A stretch of DNA of 64,000 bases from Annona cherimola (Eukaryota; Streptophyta; Magnoliopsida; Magnoliales; Annonaceae), in assembly GCA_030490835.1 (NCBI GenBank), contig CM059974.1, forward strand, positions 2,115,501 to 2,179,500, read 5' to 3'. A program made the position numbers and the translations under genes. Within the stretch, counting starts at the first letter, position 1, and each line of letters starts with the position of its first letter. This document shows, in pieces, positions 47,366 to 59,648 of this stretch. The notes under the pieces are model-generated. The model had not been told where the DNA came from and ran no database searches. It saw only the letters and a program-made list of their open reading frames with translations.

Positions 47366-50300
47366 TCAAAGCGTGGTCACGAGTCCTATGCCAAGTTCTT
47401 CAGCTAATTCATCCCATAAAGGAAGGAGTGTCAATACAACAAGGAATATAGCCACCATAAGAGCTCCTTTCCTCCAATTCCCGACCTCGGTCACATCATT
47501 CAAGCATGGCTTCTCAGGTGTACGCTGAACCCATAGATTAAAAAAAGAAAAACCAATCAAAAACCCAACCGTTTCTTTTTTCCCTCATTAAAAAAAAACC
47601 AGAGCAGATTGAGCAGATTCTTTTATGAGAGGATTTTAGCGGTCCAGACCATTGCTATAGCTGGAGGAGATGGTTGGGCCTGTGCTATGAAACACCTATA
47701 AACCAAACATTCCTGTCACATTTACGGCAATATTGAAGGTCTACTTTAGACTGACAAAACGTACAGAACCAGATGGATATGATCTTCTAACGTGTGATCC
47801 TTTCAAAGGTTGGTCAATAAACATTGGGATCCACGGTATCAACAGTCTGGGCTCCTAAACATTTGGCCAAGTGTATAAAGCCGAGCTCTAAGGAGATAGG
47901 CATCCACTTGCCAATCTGTCAGCATAAAACGAGTGAAACAGTTATGATTTTGCATCACTAAATATCTAGGGCATACCTGGCATATTAGCACATATAGCCC
48001 CCATGGAAGAGAGAGTGGCCCACCAAGCTGAAGAAAAAACAGAGATCATCAGATTTTGGTACGAAAATAACTCCCAAGTTTCATGAAACGTGGAAACACT
48101 AAAGCAACTTTGTTAGAGTCAATGCGGCACACATCATCCAAGCTGTTACAGGGAAATACCACTGCCTAGATGTGTATGGAAAAGCTTGGATTAGGCTCGC
48201 TGATTTGGTATCAGACATATATCTCCACACAGGATCCACCATCTAGATGCAATGGGCAAGTTTAGAACTAGATAGCCTCACTCATCTGGGAGACATACTG
48301 GACCAAATCACTCACTAACGCAGAACCCACCATCCAGATGCATTGGGCAGAAGTTTTAATTACCCCATGTACTCGTGGGAGACATCTTTGTGCCCTCTTC
48401 AATTTCATGACCAACTAATTTTATTAGCCTGTTGAACAGATGGGACTGGACCATCTTTAGTCACAGTTTCTATTTGTTGAGGCCAGCAGGCTAACACGGC
48501 ACATTCAAACTTGTGTGGAGATCACAGACTGGTTCCACATCAAGAAACTTGGATTTATTTCCAAATACCATTTAAGTTCTTGGAACCTGAATTCACCTAT
48601 TCAATGAAAAATTAGATCAGGAGCAGCTCGTTTGAGTTGATTCAAGCTGTCAATTAGTGATGTTTTAGTTCAAAAGCAGAGATAGAAAAACCCAACCCCT
48701 ATCTGGTTCAAATATGGGCATCATGAATAATTCATGAAATGAAGAATATCTACCCAATCAGACAGTCACTAAATTGTCTTGCAGGAAAACAACTATTTTC
48801 CTAAATTAAAGTTTTGGTCAGAGAGAGATCCAGGTTCACAACAGAAAATTCTTACACAGTTGAGAAATAATATGAATTCAATGGATAAAGGAAACCAGAA
48901 CCGGAACCAAAACCAGCCAGATTTCTAGTAGCATCTGGATCTGATCAGATGACCAGGCTCTCAGTTGGCAGTCAAGAATTGACCCGCAAGTATCCAAAGT
49001 TGATAGCTGCACAGGTTATAACTGTGAAATCCTTGCAACCACAAGATGCCAATGGACCTAGTGTAAGCCGCCTATAGGTCAGAAAAAAGGGGCAAGCATG
49101 GGGCTTAAATACTGAGCTCAAAGATTTTGAATGTCAACAGCACATCCAGGCTTAGTTATCCGACAATTTGACTTTGTGCTGGTTGTGAAGCAGAGCTACG
49201 GTTCAGACACTACATCCCCGAATGGATTGGACTGAATCCAATCTAGATCAAACTTCAAGTCATTATTGGCACTATTCCTCAGCTTTCCAATAGTAAAACA
49301 GGAAAAAGCCACATAAAACATGACATTGCAACGCAACCAAGCCATGTAAAGACATCAGGGATGAGCTAAGAAGGCTTACAACTCCTAATCCCAGCAGTGA
49401 ATATGTTGTCAAACCAAATCCCACCAGAGCACTTTTCCCAAAGGCACCCTGTTCAAAATACAAAAACAAAAAAAAAAAACCATGTTGAAACGATAATAAA
49501 TTCCAGAACCATAAGATCACTTGGCAAAGCTTCTGCATGCAACCTAATTCACTGAAGACCAGATATATGTGGGAAATACTCAAGCATCCATTCGAACATC
49601 TAATGACTAGAGAACTTTTAGAGAAACTACACCAAGAGAAGATTATCTGTCACAGACTATCAAATTCTCGCCAATATAAATGTACGGCAGCAAATCAACC
49701 AAAAAAGGTGAATGGATTATCTTTTAGGTCAATTAGGCTCCCAGCTGGCCCTGTAAAAGAGGGATGCATAAACTAGCTATCACCATCAAGAGTACACTAC
49801 ATGTGCGTATGTATAGAAGTTGCATCTGGATGAAAATTTTCCAGTACTAGACAAAACAATCAATGACAAAGGAATGAAAAGGTTTTCGATTGAAGAAAGA
49901 AATCTCAACAACTACAAATAATTTTTTCCCAGCTCCAATTCTACATAGGTGGATAAAGAAACAAACAGAATTAAAATACAAAGGTCGATAAAAAGAAACA
50001 AAATAAGTTAATATAACTACCAGATATGCGATGTTTATCATTATTAATCTGCACATTCCCATCCGCTCATTCATTGTTGTTGCCAACAAGTATCAAATGA
50101 AAAAGATTGAAACATGCCTGTATAGCTCTCCCACCATCAAGGCATCCCACAGGAAGCATATTGAATGCTGATGTAGTTAAGCCACACCTGAAATAGGAGC
50201 AAAAAAAATTAGAAAATGCATCCAACTAATGGTACTGAAATGGAGAAGGAAGTGTATATCACCAGCCAGCAATCACGAGAGGATGAATTGAAACAGATGC

Positions 50301-53300
50301 AGCATGCATGGCACTGCACACAAAAATCAGAATGATGTCAAACAAAAACTGGAATTTAACGGATGAGAAAAACAGCAGCTTGCTTAGAAAATACATGCAT
50401 TCATCAATAAATCATTAAAAAAGTATTTCACTTTTTGGATGGAAGAGACCTGTCCATATACAGCAGCATGGATCTACACCAATAGATTGATGCAATAAAA
50501 ATTGTTCATGGAGCAGATCCCAGCAACCAACAATGGTTGGACAACGGTAACCTTGATAGTAGTTATTGACTGGATCATGGTAAAAGACTCAAATAACTAG
50601 CATCAAACTCATCCAGCTTGATTCTTAGGGCCCATTTGGTATGAAGTAAATAATAATAATAATAATTATTATTATTATTATTATTATTTTTAAAAAAAAA
50701 AAAAAAAACTTCCAACTCCTTACACACCTTTTGATATGATTGAACATTTTTAACTATCTAACTACCCTACCTCTACAATCTAATCATTTTTTTACCATCT
50801 TTCCATACAACTACTCTATATATTTTATCTTTATTTTCTTACTCTTAATCATTACCCCTATTATATCATATCGCTCTCACTTTTTCAAAATTCTTCCGAC
50901 AAAAATTTCCTCACTGTTTTGCCTCACACCAAATGGACCCTTAATTCAATAGGAGCCAATCCAGTTTAACAGCACAAACTATCATCTTTCTCTCAAAATT
51001 CATGCAGTCTCAGTTCCAACATTATGGAGGCTCAGATTGATTGAAGACTGAACAAGCTGGTATAAGTCACCAGGTATGCTCTGCCATGCTTCAGATAGAA
51101 GCCATTTCTCTTGACCAATGGAAAGAAATTTAGTGCAAAACAAATGGATATAGTTTAGATCATCCATTAGTATCTATAAAGAAGATCCAATCCACATTCA
51201 GAGAAGTGCATGAGTCCCAAGCATTGAAGAAGTAGAAAACAACAGCAGCCATGATGTAAAAATATTGCTGGGTTCTTGACTTAAGAAAATGTTGCAAAGA
51301 AACAATGAAGAAAATTTTCAATCAAAAAGCAAAACTCAAACATTGGTAGCATACGTGTAGCCAAGAGTTGCTCTGCTAATAAGCCCCAAAAGAAGAGAAC
51401 CCTGGAATAGCATGCTTGGCACTTCCACCAAATCGACTGCAGCATCTGGATTTGATGAGAGCAAGAGACCAACACAAAACATTGAAAAAGACAGAGCAGC
51501 ACCAGCTAGTGGACCCGCAGCTGAAATGTCAACCTTTGTCCTTCGATCAGGAAGAATAGATTTGAACTACAGTAATAAATCACCAAAGTGAGCAATACAA
51601 CACTGGTAAATCAAATACAAAAGAACATCAATGGAAATTGCAGACAATACATGAAGACACATCTATTAATTTTGAATATGGCCCAAGATAAGCATGCAGG
51701 TTATGATTCGCCTCCAAAAAGAGGTAATGTTATTCACCTGTGTGATTGCACCAAAGCTTCCAAGAGTGATGTTGGGAATAAAGTAAGGTATTCCTAACTT
51801 GACTTTCTTGGTATACGCGGCCAAAAAATGTCCAACCTCCTGCACCTCATGACAAATTAACACAAAATCCATTAATGAAATGAAAGATGGTTGACACGGA
51901 CATGCGTATATAACCTAGGACATCGATTAGAAATGTAAACTGCTGATTCTTACAAGATAACAGGACTATCAAGATTAGCAAAAATAGAACACTTCACTGA
52001 CAAAAAATCAATTTGATGCATCCCATATTACCAAAGGCTCAATGGAACAGCAAAGCTACTAAAAACATTGCAAATTATAAAATAATGGTTCACAAGGACC
52101 TGAAGCGTAATTGCACAAAGAAAAACCCTTTGCATACAACTAGATGGAAGTCTTCACTTAAGATACATCTACTTGGACCCAAATCCAGGTCCTCGACCTT
52201 GCATACCCTTTGGTAGTGAAGGATGATTCCCCTCATTGAACTAGATTCAGACAAAGAAACTGGAAAGGACCACGCATAAGGGATGATTCTCCTCCTCAAT
52301 ATAGATTCAGACAAAGAAGGTCAGGACCCACATCACACAAGGGAATTGCCCCAAGATATTCCAGCCCAGTAGACCCTAGAAGTCTCCTATATATAGGAAA
52401 TTGGAAGGAAGAAAAGAAGCATAATCATAAAAATTTTGAAAAGTTGTATGCTTATCAGAACTATTTTGGGGTAAAGGGCAAGGGCACAGAGAATATGTAT
52501 TGAGCTTGCTATGTTCCATTCTAGCATCCAGTCAGGTACTAATGTCTGGGATAGTAAGGTCTTAGGAGTATATGAAGTTTAAAAGTTCCTCGGTAGTTAT
52601 GAACTATTGCATTTATTTAACATGCAGTATCACTAGTTTTCTAATGAACCATTTTCAGGACGTCTGCCAAGCACCAAGGTTAATGGTCTGCATGCACTTG
52701 GCACAATATATCCATCTACCCTGCTTTCTTGGAAAAGGACCAGTAGTAAGAGTGTAAGATGGACATTAGATGGATCCGATGTTAGGTTAGGCATCTCAAT
52801 AGATGGATTAAATATTCACTCATACATCAGAGAACTGAGAAATGAAAATTTTGAATGGAGAATTCAACTTAATAATGAAATCTTAAGTGGACAATATCCT
52901 TGGAGAAGTCTTGAAAACTAGACAGACAATCTTCTACAAAGAGTCACAAACATACCAATAAATTCCAAACAAGTATCAGACCAGGCTCCATGGTAGAGGG
53001 GCGTCCTGATTAGCACTGGATTATTGACTATTACAGTGCATTTGAAAAACCAAGAAATAACATTTTTAGCTGATAAGGAGAAAAGAAACAGAGACACTCT
53101 TCTGCAGTACCAATAGGTTGTATTTCCCACAGGCAGTTCAGGGACTGATAAATCTATAGGGCAACCACAAGGAACATTATTGAATAGATTGCTCCCAATC
53201 TATTCCCACAAAGAAAATTTTGAACACCAATAAGCAACAGATTCATTGGCTGATATTTGAATGCATCATTTAGGTTCACTATTAGGTCCTGTGGCTTCGA

Positions 53301-56300
53301 CATATAGTTTATGGCAAAGCACTCGCAGCAATAAAAATGCATTTCTTAACTGATTCAGGGTGTGTTTGGTTGGAGATAAAACTTTTGATGAAAAGTTTTG
53401 GGGGTAGAAGTTGTCAAATTGATAGAAAATGATGTGATATAACAGGGGTAATGATGATAAGTAAAGAGAATAAAGTTAAAATAGATAGGTTAGTTGTATG
53501 GGTAGTTGTGTAGAAATGATTGAAAAGTAGGGTAGTTTGTATAGAAAAATGTGAAAAAATAATTAAAAAATAGAGTAGTTATGAAGAGTGAAAAGTTTTG
53601 GGTTGAAAAGTTTTAGTTAACATATTTTGGCCCCAAACAGACACACCCTCAAACTCTTATCTAAAATTCCAAGCTACAAAATCAGGAAAGTATTTCCTAA
53701 GCTTCCAAACATCATGCTACCATAGACTAATTCATCTCAACATTTAAAAAACAATTTAATGATTATTTCACAAACATAGCAGTGAAAAGCATTAAGATCT
53801 TCCATGTGAACATTGTCCGCCTTCAAATTTCTCAATACAGACTAAATCGTGAGGTAACCAGTCATTTTTAAGTATAAGAACAGGGTATACATGAAAGAGC
53901 TGGATTCCCAGGACACCATATGCCAGCGGCAAAGCATTCTCCACAAATGGAAATAACAGTTGCATGTCGGGTGGTTCAGTGGCATCTGGATCTGTGAAGT
54001 ACCTCACTACCTCTGGAGGAAGCCTGTTTAACTGCACGAAGAAAATAAACAGTTGAACATCTTATATCCAACAGAAACTAAGATATCCTACATTAATCTA
54101 GAGTAAAAGGTGGTTGAAGGTAGATGTTCAGAAAAGTTCAATGAATATGATATTTTCCAACACGAGGAACAATTCAAATGTTGTATAAGAGATCAAACGC
54201 ATCCAAAGTGCAGAAAGGATTAGAAACCCCCAAATAAAGAAAGCAGCCTATATAAGATTTAGATTCATTCCAGAGGAATGAAATACTAGAGCTTTTTGGG
54301 CATGTCTTGACTTGGTATAGGAGACCAAGAAAAGTATTTACACAATTTTCCCTCTCTTTTTATCTGATCTGAAATTTATTTGCCTGCTCTTACTTGACCC
54401 TGACGACCCAAAGTCCGCATCTCTACCACAAAAATTTTATCTATTTTATTCACTTTATGCTTCTATGTCTAGCAACAACCCCCTACCCATTGACATCATA
54501 TCCTTCCCCATTGTACGCTTTTCTACACCTTGCAAACACATCCTTGAAGTTGATGTAGGAGAACGTCATGCAAAGTAGTGTAGCAATTGTGACAGCAAAA
54601 GGAGAAGAAAAAGAAAGCATAGTGGCTGCAATACCTGTGAAGCAATTCCAAGCTCTAAGCAAGAGCCTATAGTAAGAACAAACAGCAGAAGGGCAATCAC
54701 ATATTGCCAAAGTGTAGTTGGTCCAGGTTCAGATACTTCCTTCCGAAGCAAACCAAAGCTTACTCGTGGCCCACCACGTGGATCAGGTCCTTCTGAATTG
54801 GGTTCGTCAACCATGAAAAGATTATACTTGTTACTAGTGATGTCATGAAGCTGACGCTGAAGTTTTGCAAAAACCTCTTCCCTCTTGCCCCGTAAATTCC
54901 CAAGGAATAGAATACCTTCACCTAGATCTCCAAATGGCTCTTCTTTAGTAACCCAGAAAGTCGAGTAGCCAAAAAGCTTGTCCTTAATCAACTTTACATC
55001 AAGAGGGTCTACCTTCTCAGGTCCAAGAAGCTCCATCAACTTAAATGAATCAACTTGAAAATTATTATAAGCAGGTTCATTTGGAGTAATGCCCGATGAC
55101 TGAAAAAGAAATGTTTTGAAAGCATCAGTAGTGGACCAAATATTTGAAGTACCATAAAAGAAAAATGAAAGAAGGAAAGGAAACATATGAAATGAAATGC
55201 TGAAAATGTCTTTTTATCTCTCTTCTTCTCATTCTTCTCATCGTTGCAAAACAACAAGTGAACAAAAGCTATCACAAGAGCATCATGAGGGTTGAATCTT
55301 TTTCCCGCTTTTTTCTTCGTGCAGTAAATATTGTCACTTATGTTGGAACTTACCCTCGTTCTGTAAATGTTTGAGAATGCAAGCATCTCTATAAGCGGCA
55401 GGATGACCCCTATTCAGGGAAGAAATTGAATGGCAAGTGCAAGTGCAACCTCTCAGACACACCCCTTCTAGACAGCCCACAGGCAATCTTGTGAGTCAAA
55501 CAACAACGTTAACTGGACTATCCTAGCAAAGAATCACCAACCATGGAACTTTAAACAACTGTAGCCAGCCATGGCCAATCAAAGAAGCTTGCGTATTTCT
55601 AGCCAGTCATGGCCGATCAAAGAAGCTTGCGTATTTCTACCCAGCCATGGGCACAGTTGCAGAACGTTGCACATCTGGGAGCAACTTTGTGAGTCAGTCA
55701 ACCTCACAGCTCTAGACGGCATGTAAGCTACCACAAAATTTTGCAAAATTCTAGACACATCCAATGACCATTCTCGTAGAGCACTCAACTCACGCTGATG
55801 GCAATGCATGTTGTATTTGCTTGTGGGTACAAAGTAGTCATAAAGTTTTAACTATTACCATTGAGAACAAGAGCTAGCACGCATTGTTCAGTTCATCAAA
55901 TGATCAAGACACAAATGCAGGTCCTGTTTTCTCAAGATCAGCACATTGACGTACACATTTGAGCCGACTTGCTTATTAAAAATTTTAAAGATAAAAATCT
56001 TTCTTTCATTAGCCAATTATACAGGCAGCAGTTCACATTGAATTGCTAATACGCCCCGGGTAGAGCCAGGCATTTTCAACATATGAATTTCCAAATACAG
56101 CCAGTTGTCACCGCTTTGATACCCATCATTGTGCACGAGTTAAAAGGAAAAAGGAAGGGAACAGCCAGTCTCTGTAACTTGCGGGCCTCGGAAAGCAGTT
56201 GAAGTAGAAACCAGTGCTCGTGTAGTCTTCTCCAACGTACAAATAATAGTATCAATGGAGGAAGGCAACGAAATTAAATTGGAGAGTACCTTGTTGGAAA

Positions 56301-56628
56301 AGGAGGCATGAGGCGGCGTTTGCTCTGTCTTCAACGAATCATCACTGCTGGTCGCGCCTTTCGAATCCTCCATAGCGGTGGAAGCAGAGCTGGTCTTGTC
56401 CGCTTTCTCATCGTCGTCTCCGTCATTTCCATCGACAGCAAAGCATCTGAATCTGTTGGTCCGTCGCCGTCTCAAAATCTCAATCTCTCTACACAAGAAG
56501 CAGATATTCCTAGGAATCTGACGCACCAGAGACGAAGTTCGAATCCCCTGCATGGAGGCAGGGATAGGAGAGAGGCAGAATCTGATGTTGGGATTGAACA
56601 CAACAGACGAGCTCGGAAGAGTGGCCAT
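47366..56628 (-). CDS. EGY2: EGY2-like chloroplast site-2 metalloprotease
   Basis: Membrane zinc protease of the site-2 family. Exons in coding order: 56628-56290, 55099-54635, 54031-53891, 51839-51738, 51566-51355, 50313-50263, 50187-50118, 49448-49380, 48027-47977 and 47524-47366, joining to 552 aa, close to Arabidopsis EGY2. Residues 1-65 are Ser/Arg-rich and acid-poor, like a chloroplast transit peptide; an acidic linker follows. The GNLRGK motif is in exon 2. The zinc-binding HEVGH (315-319) is split by the exon 3/4 junction; most relatives have HELGH. ITLGSFGAIT and AAGPLAG follow, then the second motif NMLPVGCLDGG with Asp454. About eight hydrophobic segments run from 240 to the end, finishing ELGIGLVTTL. 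In Arabidopsis EGY2 sits in plastid membranes and affects photosystem II and plastid transcription. The intron after exon 7 begins GC. Introns carry Tourist-like MITEs at 50628 and 53358. Confidence 0.95.
50116..50117 (-). other. Non-canonical GC splice donor in EGY2
   Basis: On the coding strand the exon end reads ATACAG|GCATGT. The conserved protein order (GGRAIQ then GAFGK) requires the junction exactly here, so the intron is GC-AG. GC donors are a known minor class and usually sit in strong AG|GCAAGT-like contexts, as here. Confidence 0.8.
50625..50943. mobile_element. Tourist-like MITE in EGY2 intron 6
   Basis: GGGCCCATTTGGTATG (50628) and CACACCAAATGGACCC (ending 50940) form inverted repeats with TTA on both sides (50625-50627, 50941-50943). 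Near the left end a (AAT)n/(ATT)n palindrome and an A-run (50650-50708) may reflect later slippage. Confidence 0.85.
52221..52320 (+). repeat. Imperfect tandem duplication in EGY2 intron 3
   Basis: GGATGATTCCCCTC...TAGATTCAGACAAAGAA (52221-52258) recurs as GGATGATTCTCCTC...TAGATTCAGACAAAGAA (52279-52318). No function apparent. Confidence 0.8.
53355..53651. mobile_element. Tourist-like MITE in EGY2 intron 3
   Basis: GGGTGTGTTTGGTTGG (53358) and CCAAACAGACACACCC (ending 53648) are inverted repeats flanked by TCA at 53355-53357 and 53649-53651. 291 bp; the clearest copy for the interior consensus (AAAACTTTTGATGAAAAGTT, AATGATGTGATATAACAG). Confidence 0.9.
55567..55652 (+). repeat. Tandem duplication of about 40 bp in EGY2 intron 1
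   Basis: GCCATGGCCAATCAAAGAAG, continuing CTTGCGTATTTCTA, is followed by GTCATGGCCGATCAAAGAAG with the same continuation; a third, shorter CAGCCATGG follows. Two mismatches separate the first two units. Confidence 0.8.
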
Positions 56629-57255
56629 GAACTCCTTCCTGCCTCTTCTTCTCTATGTTAAGCGGAGTGAAGAAAGCGAGAGTGTGTTGCTGTCATTCGG
56701 AGCTAGAATCCATCTGCGGAGAATTGGAAAAAAAGGAAGGAAGGAAGAAAGGAAAATAATAATAATAAGAAGAAGAAGAAGAAGAAATCCCGCTGAACTG
56801 TGGGCACCGGCAGTTTATCCGATTCTGATCCTCACTTCAAAGCTCTCTCGGAAACGACAAACTCGGCTTTGCTTCCTCCTCCACCGCAAAAGATATTTTT
56901 GGAATAAGATTCTGTTAGCCGGGCTAATTTATAATTTTCATGAAAATATAGATTCAGGTGTATTTAATCAGTGCCTTCGACTTTGTAACTTTTGAATGTG
57001 TCTATATATTTCTGAATCTTAAAATATAATAATTTTTTGGATAAATTTACTTAAATATCTGCAAAAATTATTTATTTTTTAAAATCTAAAATTATAATTT
57101 TTTTCTAAATTTTAAAATAAGAAATAAATGCCTATACTTTTATAAAAATAAAATATTTTAAAAATTGCATATGTGCTCACGACGGGTTAACAAGATCATA
57201 GCTCATTTGTCAAAGGCTAATGAAAATATTTGTTTAATCATGAGCTTGAAACTCA
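56629..57255. other. EGY2 upstream region
   Basis: EGY2 5' leader and promoter on the minus strand. It contains AATAAT/AGAAGA microsatellite runs at 56753-56786. No clear TATA box on the minus strand was found, and no other gene is present. Confidence 0.45.
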
Positions 57256-57257
57256 TT

Positions 57258-57515
57258 TGAGATGTGTTTGTTTATACCAAAAAAATTTAAACATAACATT
57301 TTTTACTCTCTATAATTATCCTAGTTTTAAATTATTTATCCACATTTTCTTAGATAAACAATTTACCATTCAATTATGTAAAATTACTCATACAATTAAC
57401 TTATCTATTTTAACTTCATTATCTTTACTTGTTATTATTATCTCTCTCATGTCACATTGTTTTTTTATTTCATAAATTTTTACGTCAAAAAATTTCAATT
57501 TTCAAAACCATCCTT
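57258..57515. mobile_element. Tourist-like MITE, degenerate
   Basis: GATGTGTTTGTTTATACC start, interior ACAATTAACTTATCTATTTT and ATTATTATCTCTCTCATGTC, right end AAAACCATCCTTA. First of three related elements in a row. Confidence 0.6.
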
Positions 57516-57763
57516 AATAAATTCAATAAATTGGTAAGTTGAAGCAATTTATGAAACAGGAAACGTCTAAATCATAAATATTCTGTCCAATAATGTCATA
57601 AATTAATAGTTTACTACTCACCTAAGATTAAACTCAACGTTTAGTTATCCTCAATGGTACTAATTTGTTTCACTTGGTAGGTATTTTTCTTTGGTGGAAA
57701 TTATTAAAATTGTTGATGATCTTATTGTTGTCTTCAATTTTGCAGCTATGATAAGATAAAAAT

Positions 57764-58049
57764 TTAGGGTGTGTTTGGTAACAGGAAAAAAATGTCAACC
57801 TAAAACTTTTCAATCTAAAACTTTTCACTCTCCGTAATTATCATATTTTTTAATCATTTTTCACATTTTCCCATACAATTACCCTACTTTTCAATCATTT
57901 CTACACAACTACCCATACAATTAACCTATCTATTTTAACTTTATCATCTTTACTCTTCATCATTACCCCTATCATATCACATCATTTGACAACTTTTATT
58001 CTTCAAAACTTTTCATCAAAAGTTTTATCCATTCCCAAACACACCCTTA
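57764..58049. mobile_element. Tourist-like MITE with TTA duplication
   Basis: GGGTGTGTTTGG (57767) and CCAAACACACCC (ending 58046) are perfect 12-bp inverted repeats with TTA on both sides. 280 bp; reverse orientation relative to the 53358 copy. Confidence 0.92.
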
Positions 58050-58084
58050 ATCTAAAGAATTTTTTTAACATCAAATTTTTTAAG

Positions 58085-58365
58085 GGCGTGTTTGAAAAGT
58101 AATTAAACTTTTTGAATAAAAAATCTTTAATACAAAAGTTTTTATTCGAAAAAATGATATAATATAACAGAGATAATAATGACAATTAAAGAGAATAAAG
58201 TTAAAATAAATAAATTAATTATATAAAAATAATTAAAAAGTATAATACTTATATAAGAATATATGAATAAATGATTAAAGAATGGTAATTATAGAAAGTA
58301 AGAAATTTTGTATTGAAAAATTTTAACTTGATATTTTTTTCTTTTTGCCAAGCACATTGTAAGAA
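58085..58365. mobile_element. Tourist-like MITE, degenerate
   Basis: GGGCGTGTTTGAAAAG start, interior AAAATGATATAATATAACAG and GAGAATAAAGTTAAAATAAA; right end CCAAGCACATTGTAAG worn. Adjacent to the previous copy. Confidence 0.65.
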
Positions 58366-58734
58366 TTTGTTTGGCATTGTTGAAAAAAGAAATGAAATTT
58401 ACTAGCTTTTCAGCCCCTTTCATAATCTCAACGCTCTTGTATCTCTTGGTTCTATTATTACTTCATATTTATTATTCAATTCTTTTACTCTATTTACTTA
58501 TAGTTATTGCATGGATCATATTCCGTCACTTTCTTCTTCTTCTTCTTTTTTAACTCATCCTTGACTTTTTTTCTATAATGTAGATTAGGACAATTTGGGA
58601 CTTGTTCTGCGACAACGATTATATTATAAGGTAGTATACTTTCTTGACCAACAAATTAACTATTATGCTAATGATTAGTGCATTCACTAAAATAACATAC
58701 TAACCAATACTGTTCCGGATAATCCGCATCATTT

Positions 58735-59225
58735 TTTAAAGTAGATTTCAATATACTAACAACTATTGGCCTTAATTTCAAATATACTTATTGAGTATAA
58801 AATCTTTCATATATACATGCTAAGAATTTTCCAATTATTAAATACATTCCAAACCATTATTGACCGTTAGAAAACTATTAATATGCAGAAGAAATGACAA
58901 ATATACACTAAATTTAAGACTTGATTTGAAACCCTTTTGGACTCTCCAATAGAAGAAATCATTTTCTGTTCACGAATACAAGGAAAATTTAGTTAAGAAA
59001 CTTGTTGTTGTACATTGATGTCTAAGGAGACTTCAAACCAAGGCATAAGTCTTGAGTATACTTGTCATTTCCTCTTCACATTAATAGTTTTCTAATAGAC
59101 AATGACGGTTTGGAGGTGTATTTAACTCTGGAGCATTCATAGTAGGTTTATATAAAAAATTCTATACTTAGTGAGTATATTAGAAATTAAAAGGTAAATG
59201 TTGCAGGTATATTTAAAATTATCCT
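58735..59225. mobile_element. Long foldback MITE with arms over 80 bp
   Basis: The inner left arm (58850-58932: CCAAACCATTATTGACCGTT, AGAAAACTATTAATATGC, GAAATGACAAATATAC) pairs with the reverse complement of 59031-59116. Outer parts (TAATTTCAAATATACTTATTG against TAATTTCTAATATACTCACT) also pair. Its right end lies about 420 bp upstream of the PNET2-like start codon. Confidence 0.75.
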
Positions 59226-59648
59226 TTTTTCCCCTTAAGGTTTAGACAATTTTCATTTTAAAGGCTGTAAACCTTCTTTGTCTTTACAATCTTCAATGCG
59301 TGCACGACTGGAGTCCTGCTAACATGAATTCTTTAGAAACAAAACAAGCACAATGAAATGGGCAATAACAGGAACGGCAAAAATATTGGAACGCTATTTT
59401 AATATAATTACAAATGTATCCTCATATTTTCTAGAATGGGAAAACATTTCCTGCGGTTTGGAAATTGGAACTATTTACAAACGACTCTCGTGAAATTGCA
59501 AATAGTGGGTTCCACTGTTGCATTTCTCGTATCGGTGGTTCGGCGTCGGTCTTTGAGGGCGCTTTCCTCGCTCCTTTTTATTCTCCTCTCGGGCTCGACA
59601 GCGTCTCGGAAGGGACTGGGGAGGGAGAGAGACGAGGAGGAGAAGAAG

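Noticed and set aside
54566..54634. Hydrophobic extension of the EGY2 exon 2 frame past residue GIASQ.
   Set aside because: A good GT donor lies at the conserved boundary and exon 3 continues the family sequence, so the extension is intron.
55579..55809. 76-codon minus-strand frame in EGY2 intron 1.
   Set aside because: It overlaps a tandem duplication, has no EGY similarity, and joining exon 1 directly to exon 2 keeps frame and family length.
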